A DNA stretch of 64,000 nucleotides. Origin: Sphingobacterium gobiense (GTDB taxonomy: Bacteria; Bacteroidota; Bacteroidia; Sphingobacteriales; Sphingobacteriaceae). The stretch lies in contig NZ_PVBS01000003.1 of NCBI RefSeq assembly GCF_002980575.1, forward strand, positions 240,673-304,672, read 5' to 3'. Shown piece by piece: positions 26,696-35,238 of the stretch. Position 1 is the stretch's first letter; each line of letters opens with the position of its first letter. The translations under genes were made by a program, and so were the position numbers. The notes under the pieces are model-generated. The model made no database searches, was not told where the DNA came from, and worked only from the letters and a program-made list of their open reading frames with translations.

Positions 26696-27517
26696 ATGAA
26701 TATTTTAGAGAGATTCTCGTTAAAAGGGAAAGTTATCGTGGTAACCGGCGGAACGGGCATTTTGGGAAAAGCTTTTATTAAAGCCTTAGCAGAATCCGGA
26801 GCTAAAATTTGTATTATTGGAAGAAGCCAAGAGAAAGCGGATGAGCGGGTAAAAATGGTAGAGACATTAGGCGCCGAGGCGTTAGCCGTTGTTGCAGATG
26901 TAATGGATGAAGATTCTGTTCGAAAAGCTAAAGAGCAGATTTTGGCTAAATGGGATACCATTGACGGATTAGTGAATGCGGCGGGAGGAAATATTCCGGG
27001 AGCTACTATCGGACCGAATGATGACCTATTTGATAACAAAATTGGGGATACTATTAAGGCTATAGAACTGAATCTATATGGTACCATCGTTCCCACACTC
27101 GTCTTTGGAGAGGTTATCGCAAAGCAAGGAAAAGGCTCCATTATCAATATATCGTCTTTGGCTGCGAGCCTGCCGATTACACGCGTTTTAGGTTATACGG
27201 TGGCGAAGCACGGTGTAGAAGGTTTTACGAAGTGGATGGCGACAGAATTGGCATTGCGGTATGGTGATAAGGTACGTGTAAACGCCATCGCGCCAGGTGT
27301 GTTTCTAACGGAACAGAATCGTACATTGCTGACCAATCCAGATGGTAGCTATACGGAACGGGCGGGTAGGTTTGTACAAGGCACACCCTTCTCCCGTTTA
27401 GGAGATCCATCAGAATTGGAAGGTACACTGGTGTATTTGTTAAGCGATGCCTCGGCATTTGTTTCAGGTGAAACCATCTTTGTTGACGGTGGTTTTAATA
27501 GTTGGTGTGGAGTTTAG
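26696..27517 (+). CDS. uxuB: SDR-family D-mannonate oxidoreductase (fructuronate reductase)
   Basis: Predicted to interconvert D-fructuronate and D-mannonate with NAD(P)H in glucuronate breakdown. The 273-residue short-chain dehydrogenase has the cofactor motif TGGTGILG (17-24), NAAGG near 100, and the catalytic Ser (NISSLAAS), Tyr and Lys (GYTVAKHG). It is of the SDR type found as UxuB/YjmF in Bacillus rather than the long-chain type of E. coli. It lies 10 bases before uxuA, which supports the assignment. Other SDR substrates cannot be excluded from sequence alone. Confidence 0.82.
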   Translation: MNILERFSLKGKVIVVTGGTGILGKAFIKALAESGAKICIIGRSQEKADERVKMVETLGAEALAVVADVMDEDSVRKAKEQILAKWDTIDGLVNAAGGNIPGATIGPNDDLFDNKIGDTIKAIELNLYGTIVPTLVFGEVIAKQGKGSIINISSLAASLPITRVLGYTVAKHGVEGFTKWMATELALRYGDKVRVNAIAPGVFLTEQNRTLLTNPDGSYTERAGRFVQGTPFSRLGDPSELEGTLVYLLSDASAFVSGETIFVDGGFNSWCGV

Positions 27518-27527
27518 GTTTTATAAT

Positions 27528-28697
27528 ATGAATAAAAATTTTTTAGAACAGACGTGGCGTTGGTATGGACCCAATGACCCGGTATCCCTACAAGATGTAA
27601 AGCAGGCTGGAGCAACGGGAATTGTGTCTGCATTGCACCATATTCCGCACGGTGATGTATGGCCAAAAGCGGATATTTTGGAGCGGAAGAAAGTAATAGA
27701 GGAGGCAGGACTTGTGTGGTCAGTAGTGGAGAGTGTAACGGTACACGAAGCGATAAAGACACGTTCGGGGCAGGTGGATTTTTATTTAGATAATTATCGT
27801 CAAACACTGACTAATCTAGCGGAGTGTGGAATCAAAACAGTATGCTATAATTTTATGCCGGTACTGGATTGGACACGAACGCAACTAGATAAGGTGATGC
27901 ATGATGGATCCAAAGCACTTTATTTTGATTGGATTGATTTGGCCATTTTTGATATATTTATTTTGGAACGCCCTGATGCTAGCGCGTCGTATTCAGCTGA
28001 AATTGTGCAACAAGCAGAAAGTCGTTACGCTACTTTCGATGACGAGGCGAAGAAATTTTTGCTTTCTAATGTATTAATGGGTATTCCTGGGGAGAAAGAT
28101 CCGTCACTGGAAGATTTGCAACGCAGTATTGATATTTATGCGGCGATAGGCTTCGATGGACTGCGGGAGAATCTAACTTATTTTCTTTCTTCTATTGCGG
28201 ATGTTTGTGAGGAGCATGGCATAAAAATGACAATACATCCTGACGATCCTCCTTATGCCATCCTAGGACTACCGAGAATTGCGAGTAATTTAGCGGATTT
28301 TAAGTATATTATCCAAACGGTAGACAAGTCGTTTAATGGCGTTTGTTTCTGTACAGGCTCACTAGGTGCGGGGCCTGATAACGATCTGGTGCAAATATTT
28401 AAGCAAGTACAGCACCGTGTTAATTTCGTGCATCTACGTAATGTAAAGAAAGATGCTATAGGGAGTTTCTATGAAGCAGATCATCTGGACGGCGACGTCG
28501 ATATGTATGCCGTTATGAAAGAGCTGGTTGCTGAAAACCAAATACGGGAGAAACCCATTCCATTTCGACCAGATCATGGACATCAAATGTTGGACGATTT
28601 GAATAAAGTTACTAACCCAGGGTATTCAGCGATTGGTCGCTTACGAGGATTGGCAGAATTGCGTGGACTAGAATTGGGAATAATACGTAGTAGGTAG
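27528..28697 (+). CDS. uxuA: Mannonate dehydratase
   Basis: Dehydrates D-mannonate to 2-keto-3-deoxygluconate, the substrate of KdgK. The 389-residue length is usual. Family features are TWRWYGPNDPVSL near the N-terminus, ALHHIPHGDVW, CYNFMPVLDWTRT, MTIHPDDPP, CTGSLGAG and the C-terminal FRPDHGHQML metal-site motif. The start at 27528 was chosen because the longer open frame overlaps uxuB and adds an unrelated extension. It is cotranscribed with uxuB and convergent with the lacI-type gene, whose stop is only 4 bases away with no terminator between them. Confidence 0.95.
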   Translation: MNKNFLEQTWRWYGPNDPVSLQDVKQAGATGIVSALHHIPHGDVWPKADILERKKVIEEAGLVWSVVESVTVHEAIKTRSGQVDFYLDNYRQTLTNLAECGIKTVCYNFMPVLDWTRTQLDKVMHDGSKALYFDWIDLAIFDIFILERPDASASYSAEIVQQAESRYATFDDEAKKFLLSNVLMGIPGEKDPSLEDLQRSIDIYAAIGFDGLRENLTYFLSSIADVCEEHGIKMTIHPDDPPYAILGLPRIASNLADFKYIIQTVDKSFNGVCFCTGSLGAGPDNDLVQIFKQVQHRVNFVHLRNVKKDAIGSFYEADHLDGDVDMYAVMKELVAENQIREKPIPFRPDHGHQMLDDLNKVTNPGYSAIGRLRGLAELRGLELGIIRSR

Positions 28698-28701
28698 ACT
28701 A

Positions 28702-29727
28702 TTATCCAATAGTAGAGCGTCGAAGTTGAATGGCAGTGGGAAGCTTAATGTCTTCCCACTCGATTTGGCTTCGATTCTTTTTGTGCATAATTTCGACGAG
28801 CTTGTTTACTGAGATTTCTCCGATTTCCGACGTTGGTTGCCGAATGGTGCTTAACGCAGGATTCAAAGACAAGGCCAGGTCGGTATTGGCAAAACCGATA
28901 ATCGCTAGGGTTTCCGGTACTTTTATTTCTAGCTTAGCCAAAATACCCAATAGATGGGTGGTGATGGTGTCGGCAACGCCGATAATAGCATCTGGTGGAC
29001 TTGGTAATTGCAGTAAATATCTCACATGTTTTTCCATGTCATCTTGCAAATCTGCTAGGCTTTTCACGTTACAATGTACAATATATTCCTGCGTGACGGG
29101 TATTTGAAAATCTTCGTGTGCATCGATGTACCCAGATAGTCGTTTGGTTGTGATACCTTGATGCGCTCCACAGAATATGGCTATTTTTTTTCGACCGATG
29201 TCCAGGAGATGTTTACACGCGTTATAAGTTCCTTCCGAGTTTAGCACACCTACTTTGTGTGTTTCGATGGGATAATACGTTCTGTCAAATATAACGAGAG
29301 GCGTAGTTCTGAGGATCTGCTTGGCCAATGATATATTTGATCCTTCATGAATAGGGCAAAAAAGAATGCCATCTACCGATTTGTCTAACATGGATTGGAG
29401 AGCTAATTCTTCAAGCTCTTCATTTTCCATGGTGTTCATAATGATAATCCTGTAATGATGCGTAGCGGCAGCATTTTGCATTCCTGCGATAATCTGCGCC
29501 TCGAAAGGTCCTGTCATCTTGGGGAGAACAACACCAATAGTATTTGTTTTTCCCGTTTTAAGGAACTTGGCAAGAACATTAGGTTGATAGTTGTGCTTTT
29601 TTGCAAACGCTTGCACCGTTCGTTTGGTTACCTCGCTAATTTCGTGGCTATCATTCAATGCTTTTGATACTGTCGAAACAGACATATTTAATGCCTGGGC
29701 TAAACTTTTAAGTGTCGTCTTCGCCAT
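28702..29727 (-). CDS. LacI-family transcriptional regulator
   Basis: Sugar- or acid-responsive DNA-binding regulator. The 341-residue protein has an N-terminal helix-turn-helix (about 3-50, LKSLAQALNMSVSTVSKALN and the hinge helix near NYQPNVLAKFLKTG) and a periplasmic-binding-protein-like effector domain (about 60-335, TNTIGVVLPKMTGPFEAQII). It lies tail to tail with uxuA and is likely to control the uxuBA, kdgF and kdgK-like genes through the CG-centred boxes described here. It starts 8 bases after lolA and therefore probably shares the ftsK-lolA transcript, with no operator of its own visible. Confidence 0.93.
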   Translation of the reverse strand: MAKTTLKSLAQALNMSVSTVSKALNDSHEISEVTKRTVQAFAKKHNYQPNVLAKFLKTGKTNTIGVVLPKMTGPFEAQIIAGMQNAAATHHYRIIIMNTMENEELEELALQSMLDKSVDGILFCPIHEGSNISLAKQILRTTPLVIFDRTYYPIETHKVGVLNSEGTYNACKHLLDIGRKKIAIFCGAHQGITTKRLSGYIDAHEDFQIPVTQEYIVHCNVKSLADLQDDMEKHVRYLLQLPSPPDAIIGVADTITTHLLGILAKLEIKVPETLAIIGFANTDLALSLNPALSTIRQPTSEIGEISVNKLVEIMHKKNRSQIEWEDIKLPTAIQLRRSTIG

Positions 29728-29735
29728 TATAAATC

Positions 29736-30380
29736 TTATCTAAGGTCAACTATCTCATAATTAGGATAATCTGACGTTTTGAATGTAAACCTTGCTGCGG
29801 GAATTTGATGGTTTACATAGAGCGTGTTAATGGTGTAGGTATATCGAGATCCCGATTTATCGTACACGGTAACATCTTGAATATGTTTGTTTGGATTTAT
29901 TCGCAGCTTGATTTTAGCATAGTTTGTCTTCGTATCTGTAGGTGTCAATTCTACGACGTTCAATACGCCTTTGTTTTGCACTTCGTCCTTTGTGCTTTTA
30001 TAGTCAAATCCTTTTTTGTAGAACGTAAAAAGATTGTTAGGGCTAATACTTTCGGTGTTATTGTCTGACTCGCTCACTTGTACCTCCTGATCTTCTTTGA
30101 GAACGGACCAAGTGCTTCTACCATCACTGATAATATCTTGCTCATGCAACTCGATACGGAACTGGTTCTTCGGTTTGTTCAAGAACAAAGTTCCCTTATC
30201 TACATGGCTCCCTCCCTGTGCTTGCTGCATTGAAAAACTGAAGTCAGACTGTATAGTCTGATAGGCGTCGTATTTTGCAGAGACCTCGTCCAACAATTTT
30301 TTTGCTTTGGCATCCACCTGTCCGAATGCTACGACAGCTGTACAAATGAAAGCAACGAAAAACGCTATTTTTTTCTTCAT
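29736..30380 (-). CDS. lolA: LolA-like outer-membrane lipoprotein carrier
   Basis: Periplasmic chaperone that takes lipoproteins from the inner-membrane Lol transporter towards the outer membrane. The 214-residue protein has a signal peptide (about 1-20, cut near AFGQ) and the LolA half-barrel pattern (QSDFSFSMQQ, KGTLFLNKPKNQFRIEL, DGRSTWSVL, FTFYKKGFDY, ARFTFKTSDYPNYEIVDLR). The gene follows ftsK with a 1-base gap, an order common in Bacteroidota, and precedes the lacI-type gene. Confidence 0.92.
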   Translation of the reverse strand: MKKKIAFFVAFICTAVVAFGQVDAKAKKLLDEVSAKYDAYQTIQSDFSFSMQQAQGGSHVDKGTLFLNKPKNQFRIELHEQDIISDGRSTWSVLKEDQEVQVSESDNNTESISPNNLFTFYKKGFDYKSTKDEVQNKGVLNVVELTPTDTKTNYAKIKLRINPNKHIQDVTVYDKSGSRYTYTINTLYVNHQIPAARFTFKTSDYPNYEIVDLR

Positions 30381-30381
30381 C

Positions 30382-32967
30382 TTATTCGCTATTTCTTAAC
30401 GTTTCCAAATACTGTTCCAGTGAATACTCGTCGGGATAAAGTACTTCACGTGCTTTACTCCCCTCAAAAGGGCCAACAATCCCTGCGGCTTCCAGTTGAT
30501 CGATTATTCGCCCTGCTCTGTTATATCCAAGTTTTAGCTTGCGTTGAATCAATGAGGTCGAGCCTTGTTGGTGCATGACAATCAACCGGGCAGCTTCTTC
30601 AAAAAGTTGGTCACGATCACGCGAGTCAAACTCCATACCACCGCTCCCTTCTCCGTTTTCGTCTACATATTCCGGCAACATAAAAGCAGATGGGTATCCA
30701 CGCTGATTCCCGATAAACTCCGATATCTGTTCTACTTCTGGAGTGTCCACAAAGGCACATTGGATACGGGTTAAATCACTTCCAGTCGCTAATAGCATGT
30801 CCCCACGGCCAATCAGCTGGTCCGCACCTCCAGCATCCAAGATTGTGCGAGAGTCTACTTTGGATAGAACCCTAAACGCCAAACGTGCTGGGAAGTTCGC
30901 TTTAATAGTACCTGTAATAATATTTACCGATGGTCTTTGTGTAGCAATGACCAAATGTATCCCAACAGCACGAGCCAATTGTGCCAATCGTGCAATAGGT
31001 GTTTCTACTTCTTTTCCCGCTGTCATCATCAAATCTGCAAACTCGTCAACTACCAGAACAATATAGGGTAAGAATCGATGACCCTCTTCAGGGTTTAATC
31101 GCCGGTTAACAAATTTCGCATTATATTCTTTCAAGTTACGTACCGCCGCATTCTTCAGCAAGTCGTAACGTTGATCCATTTCGATACATAAGGAATTGAG
31201 CGTGTTGATTACTTTTTTGGTATCTGTGATAATAGCTTCGTCTTCGTTCGGTAATTTCGCCAAGAAATGACGCTCTATCGTTTTGAAAAGAGAGAGTTCG
31301 ACCTTCTTGGGGTCAACCATGACAAATTTTAGTTCGGCAGGGTGTTTCTTATATAAAAGAGAAGTCAGGATTGCGTTGATACCAACAGATTTTCCTTGTC
31401 CTGTCGCCCCTGCAACTAACAAGTGAGGCATTTTTGCTAAATCCGCTATATATACCTCATTCGATATCGTTTTACCTAGCGCTATAGGTAAATCCATGTC
31501 CGTTTTCTGAAACTTTTCTGTTGCCAGCACGGAGCGCATCGATACCATCTCTGGGGCGCTGTTGGGCACCTCAATACCAATAGTTCCTTTACCAGGCATA
31601 GGTGCAATGATACGTATACCTAAGGCCGCAAGACTCAAAGCAATGTCATCCTCCAAGTTTTTTATTTTAGAAATACGTACGCCTGGCTTTGGGATGATTT
31701 CATATAACGTTACCGTTGGGCCGATTGTCGCCTTGATATGTTCAATCTCAATGCTGTAGTTGCGCAATGTCTCTACGATACGGTTTTTATTGGCCTCTAG
31801 CTCTTGCTGGTTAATGGTAATTTTGCCGCTTCCGTATTCTTTTAGCAAATCCAGCGTAGGGTATTGGTAGCCCGAAAGATCTAATTTGGGATCGTATTCT
31901 CCAAATTCGGCAACAAGGTCGTTAGCCGTAATCGCTTTTTCTTCTACCACTTTCTCTACACTAAGCGCGGGTCCATCAGCCATCGGTTTCTGTTCATGGT
32001 GTACAGGCTTTTCAATGACCTCAGGAACATCCACCGTAAAGGTAATTTCATGTTTGTTTTCTTCTTTATTTTCCACTTGCATATTAAGGGTTGTTTGTGC
32101 AGAGGCAATAAAGTCTTCTTGGGCTATATCTTCTACTTCTTCCTCCTGTATGGGGGTATGAAGGGTGTTTTGCGAAGTATTTGCAGTGGAATTTATTTTG
32201 TCCGTAAACGGTTCAAAGTTATCTTCTTCCTCGTCTTCTAAGTCCTCATCTATCTTTTTTGATGACCAAGTCCACCGCAAATCTAAATTGTAAACCAGGA
32301 TGAGTACGGCCAAATAGGCAAAAGCTAGGAGAGCGGCAATGCCGGTACTACCTATCTGAATTTTGAGTAGCTGATTTGTCCAATAACCAAACTTTCCTTC
32401 AAGTATATGAGGAGAATCTGTTAGGAAATCCTGTAAGAACCCTAATGTTACTGATAAGTAAATGATGGTTGTGGTTGAATAAATGATCGTCTTCCATACC
32501 GGCAGAAGAGATTTTCGATATAGAAATTTATATCCAACAATAAAAAGTATGAATGTAAAAACGAAGGAAGCTACGCCAAACCATTCGTAAATAAACTGAT
32601 TGGCGAGTAAGGCTCCTAGCTTTCCCAGCTTATTTTCAACAACAGGAAGTTCTATAGCGTCATCTGCTATTTCATCGGCGCTCCGAAATAAGGTAGACCA
32701 GCCGCCGTTTGTTTCCGTTATGTAACTTTGGTCTTGTTTCCATGTAAAAAGATACGAAACAAATGAAACGGCCATAATGAAAGAAACAAATAGCAGAAAA
32801 ATGCCAAATATCTTCAGGGCTTTACGCTGTCCTTCTGAAAAATTGATGCTTTCAAATGAACTAAAGCGTCTCTTCTTACTATATGTGACATTCCCTGCGG
32901 TACGCGGAGCACGTTTAACACTGCTTGCATTGCCGGTATTTTTAAATGTATTTCCTTTATTTGACAT
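30382..32967 (-). CDS. ftsK: DNA translocase FtsK/SpoIIIE
   Basis: Septal ATPase that pumps chromosome DNA and resolves dimers at division. The 861-residue protein has four membrane segments (about 51-73, 128-150, 160-182, 207-228), an acidic linker (about 238-345) and the motor domain. Walker A is GATGQGKSVG (520-529), Walker B lies in IVLVVDEFADL, and the motor carries the LARAVGIHLVIATQRPSVNIITGTIK-type region. The C-terminal winged-helix gamma domain (about 800-861, LIQRKLKLGYNRAGRIIDQL) reads the orienting DNA sequence. It is the first gene of ftsK-lolA-lacI; a -7-like TAAGTTTG lies 26 bases upstream on the minus strand. Confidence 0.97.
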   Translation of the reverse strand: MSNKGNTFKNTGNASSVKRAPRTAGNVTYSKKRRFSSFESINFSEGQRKALKIFGIFLLFVSFIMAVSFVSYLFTWKQDQSYITETNGGWSTLFRSADEIADDAIELPVVENKLGKLGALLANQFIYEWFGVASFVFTFILFIVGYKFLYRKSLLPVWKTIIYSTTTIIYLSVTLGFLQDFLTDSPHILEGKFGYWTNQLLKIQIGSTGIAALLAFAYLAVLILVYNLDLRWTWSSKKIDEDLEDEEEDNFEPFTDKINSTANTSQNTLHTPIQEEEVEDIAQEDFIASAQTTLNMQVENKEENKHEITFTVDVPEVIEKPVHHEQKPMADGPALSVEKVVEEKAITANDLVAEFGEYDPKLDLSGYQYPTLDLLKEYGSGKITINQQELEANKNRIVETLRNYSIEIEHIKATIGPTVTLYEIIPKPGVRISKIKNLEDDIALSLAALGIRIIAPMPGKGTIGIEVPNSAPEMVSMRSVLATEKFQKTDMDLPIALGKTISNEVYIADLAKMPHLLVAGATGQGKSVGINAILTSLLYKKHPAELKFVMVDPKKVELSLFKTIERHFLAKLPNEDEAIITDTKKVINTLNSLCIEMDQRYDLLKNAAVRNLKEYNAKFVNRRLNPEEGHRFLPYIVLVVDEFADLMMTAGKEVETPIARLAQLARAVGIHLVIATQRPSVNIITGTIKANFPARLAFRVLSKVDSRTILDAGGADQLIGRGDMLLATGSDLTRIQCAFVDTPEVEQISEFIGNQRGYPSAFMLPEYVDENGEGSGGMEFDSRDRDQLFEEAARLIVMHQQGSTSLIQRKLKLGYNRAGRIIDQLEAAGIVGPFEGSKAREVLYPDEYSLEQYLETLRNSE

Positions 32968-32992
32968 GAAAATTAGATAACTTTCCTAATTA

Positions 32993-33000
32993 CAAACTTA
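32993..33000 (-). promoter_or_regulatory. Candidate -7 element of ftsK
   Basis: On the minus strand this reads TAAGTTTG, matching TAnnTTTG, 26 bases upstream of the ftsK start. No clear -33 TTTG is present. Confidence 0.4.
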
Positions 33001-33097
33001 GGAAAAATAAAAGAAATGTTGACCTCGTAAAAAGCGGTTGTCACTCAAATGTATTTTCCTTTCATATCGTCTACATACAGGCGGTTTACGAAATACA

Positions 33098-33133
33098 TAA
33101 AAAAGCGCTCCATTTCTATTGGAACGCGCTCAT
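33098..33133 (-). terminator. Rho-independent terminator after tyrS
   Basis: On the minus strand AGCGC-GT-TCCA pairs with TGGAGCGCT (a 9-bp stem with a 2-base bulge, loop ATAGAAA) and is followed by a T run. It ends the tyrS transcript. Confidence 0.75.
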
Positions 33134-33150
33134 TATTATTGCTGATGAAG

Positions 33151-34434
33151 TTATTTTGCAATAACTAGAAAGTAATTTTTCTTGCCACGTTGCGCCACGA
33201 TGTACCTGCCGCTGATCAGATGTGTGGTGTTAATCGTTAATTCAGCGTCATTGATTTTCTCTTTGTTGATAGCGACACCGCCTCCCTGCAGCATTTTTCG
33301 TGCTTCACCCTTTGACGGGAAAACTTGCGTATGAACCGCGAGAAAATCCAATACATTGATGCCTTCCGTCAACTGGCCGGCAGTAACTTCGAACTGTGGG
33401 ACTCCATCGAAAACCTCTAATACACCATCGTGCGCTAATTCAGCCAAAAATTCCAAAGAACCATTGCCGAATAAAAATTCGGAAGTTTTAACTGCCGTTT
33501 CGTAATCTTTCTTCGAGTGCGTACGTATCGTGATATCCTTTGCCAGTGCTTTTTGTACCGTTCTGGTATGCGGTGCGGCATCATGTTCCGCAATGATAGC
33601 GTCAATCTCTTCTTTTGTCTTGAGTGTAAAGATCTTAATCCAACTTTTGGCGTCATCATCTGTTGTGTTCAACCAAAATTGATAGAATTTGTACGGCGAT
33701 GTTTTCTTTGGATCTAACCAAACAGCTCCCGACTCCGTTTTGCCAAACTTTTGTCCGTCTGCTTTTTTGATCAATTGGGTGGTAATCGCATAAGCTGTTC
33801 CCTGGTCTTGACGACGGATCATTTCGCTTCCAGTCACGATATTTCCCCATTGGTCTGAACCTCCCATTTGTACTTTACAGTCGTGATGCTTCCATAGATA
33901 GTAGAAATCGTACCCCTGTATCAGTTGATAGGTAAATTCAGTAAAGGAAAGACCATTGTCTCCTTCAAGACGTTTTTTTACAGAATCTTTCGCCATCATG
34001 TAATTTACAGTGATCAGCTTGCCAACGTCACGGATAAAGTCCAAAAACTTAAAATCCTTAAACCAATCATAGTTGTTAACCATTTTCGCGTCGTTGTCAC
34101 CATCTCCGAAATGTAGGAATTTGGCGAGCTGTGTTTTTAAACTGCTAACATTGTGTTGTAATGTGGCTTCATCCAACAGATTGCGTTCGGCAGACTTAAA
34201 GGATGGGTCGCCGATCATTCCTGTTGCCCCACCAACTAATGCCACGGGTTTGTGTCCTGCGTTTTGAAAGTGGATGAGGGTCATTATCTGTGTTAGGTGT
34301 CCTACATGCAGTGAATCTCCTGTTGGGTCGAAGCCGATATAGCCCGAAACTTTTTCTTTATTAAGTAATTCTTCTGTTCCGGGCATGATATCTTGTAACA
34401 TCCCTCTCCAACGTAGTTCTTCTACAAAGCTCAT
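33151..34434 (-). CDS. tyrS: Tyrosyl-tRNA synthetase
   Basis: Charges tRNA-Tyr with tyrosine. The 427-residue class I synthetase has the HIGH-type motif HVGH (43-46, in FDPTGDSLHVGHL), the tyrosine-binding stretch YQLIQGYDFYYLWKHHDCKVQMGGSDQWGNI, the KMSKS-type loop KFGKTESG and a C-terminal S4 RNA-binding domain (about 360-427, INVLDFLAVHTQVFPSKGEARKMLQGGGVAIN). Transcribed alone, with its own terminator; a -7-like element lies upstream. Confidence 0.98.
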   Translation of the reverse strand: MSFVEELRWRGMLQDIMPGTEELLNKEKVSGYIGFDPTGDSLHVGHLTQIMTLIHFQNAGHKPVALVGGATGMIGDPSFKSAERNLLDEATLQHNVSSLKTQLAKFLHFGDGDNDAKMVNNYDWFKDFKFLDFIRDVGKLITVNYMMAKDSVKKRLEGDNGLSFTEFTYQLIQGYDFYYLWKHHDCKVQMGGSDQWGNIVTGSEMIRRQDQGTAYAITTQLIKKADGQKFGKTESGAVWLDPKKTSPYKFYQFWLNTTDDDAKSWIKIFTLKTKEEIDAIIAEHDAAPHTRTVQKALAKDITIRTHSKKDYETAVKTSEFLFGNGSLEFLAELAHDGVLEVFDGVPQFEVTAGQLTEGINVLDFLAVHTQVFPSKGEARKMLQGGGVAINKEKINDAELTINTTHLISGRYIVAQRGKKNYFLVIAK

Positions 34435-34467
34435 TTTTTTGTGGTTAAATTTTTTTAATTAAGATTG

Positions 34468-34475
34468 CAAAGATA
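34468..34475 (-). promoter_or_regulatory. Candidate -7 element of tyrS
   Basis: On the minus strand this reads TATCTTTG, matching TAnnTTTG, 34 bases upstream of the tyrS start. The -33 element is unclear. Confidence 0.45.
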
Positions 34476-34509
34476 CAAGATTAAGCTGTATCTTACGATA
34501 ATTAATAAG

Positions 34510-35196
34510 ATGTTTGGGTTCGTGAATTTTTTGTCGCATTATTATTTTGAACGCTATAGCCCACATTCTGAAAGGATATTAGGCGCGCTGCTTCCGGATT
34601 TACTCAAGAATGTGGATAAGCGATATAATTTTCATCCACAGCGGTTTGAAGATGTACTTTTTGCTCATCCAAAAACGATGTGGATATCGGAAGGCTGGTA
34701 CAGGCATGTAGAGGTCGATAGGCTCTTCCATACATCCGACTTCTTCCTCGATCATACACATGCATTGCGACGCAGACTAGATTCTGTTGTAGCACACCTT
34801 CCGGTACGGGCATCCTTTTTAGCGCATATCGCACTCGAGCTGTTATTGGATCATTTGCTAATCGATCATACATTAGTCAACCCTAGTAGGTTATACGAGC
34901 ATTTAGAGCATGTTCAGAAAGTGACCATAGACAAGTATTTACGGACCATAGGAGAGGTTGATACGGAACAATTTTCTGTTTTTTTTAAACGCTTTGTGAC
35001 TTCCCGGTATATTTTGGATTATGTCGATATCAGCAATCTTTCTTATGCACTCTTTAATATTTGTAAACGTGTTTGGACATTTGAAAGCACCGGCGAAGAT
35101 CGGGATAAGCTAACAGCATGTTTGCGATTGTATAAAGAAGAGCACCTATCGAACTACATGTATATTTTCCACGAGATACAAAGTAAACTACCTTAG
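34510..35196 (+). CDS. AcpH-like protein (acyl carrier protein phosphodiesterase family, tentative)
   Basis: The 228-residue protein starts MFGFVNFLSHYYFERYSP and continues ILGALLPDLLKN, resembling the N-terminus of AcpH/DUF479 proteins (NFLAH then GN-hydrophobic-DF). FLAHIALELLLDHLLID, in the middle, matches the His/Asp-rich helix of that HD-like fold. AcpH removes 4'-phosphopantetheine from acyl carrier protein, but this protein is divergent and longer, so the function is uncertain. The ATG at 34510 is preferred to an upstream TTG at 34465, which overlaps the divergent tyrS promoter region. Confidence 0.55.
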   Translation: MFGFVNFLSHYYFERYSPHSERILGALLPDLLKNVDKRYNFHPQRFEDVLFAHPKTMWISEGWYRHVEVDRLFHTSDFFLDHTHALRRRLDSVVAHLPVRASFLAHIALELLLDHLLIDHTLVNPSRLYEHLEHVQKVTIDKYLRTIGEVDTEQFSVFFKRFVTSRYILDYVDISNLSYALFNICKRVWTFESTGEDRDKLTACLRLYKEEHLSNYMYIFHEIQSKLP

Positions 35197-35203
35197 TTTG
35201 GTT

Positions 35204-35211
35204 TATTTTTG
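35204..35211 (+). promoter_or_regulatory. Candidate -7 element of the APC permease gene
   Basis: TATTTTTG matches TAnnTTTG, 27 bases before the ATG at 35239. If used, transcription starts near 35218, which rules out the longer frame beginning at 35209. Confidence 0.45.
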
Positions 35212-35238
35212 TCATTTTTGCAACACACTCCACTGTAT

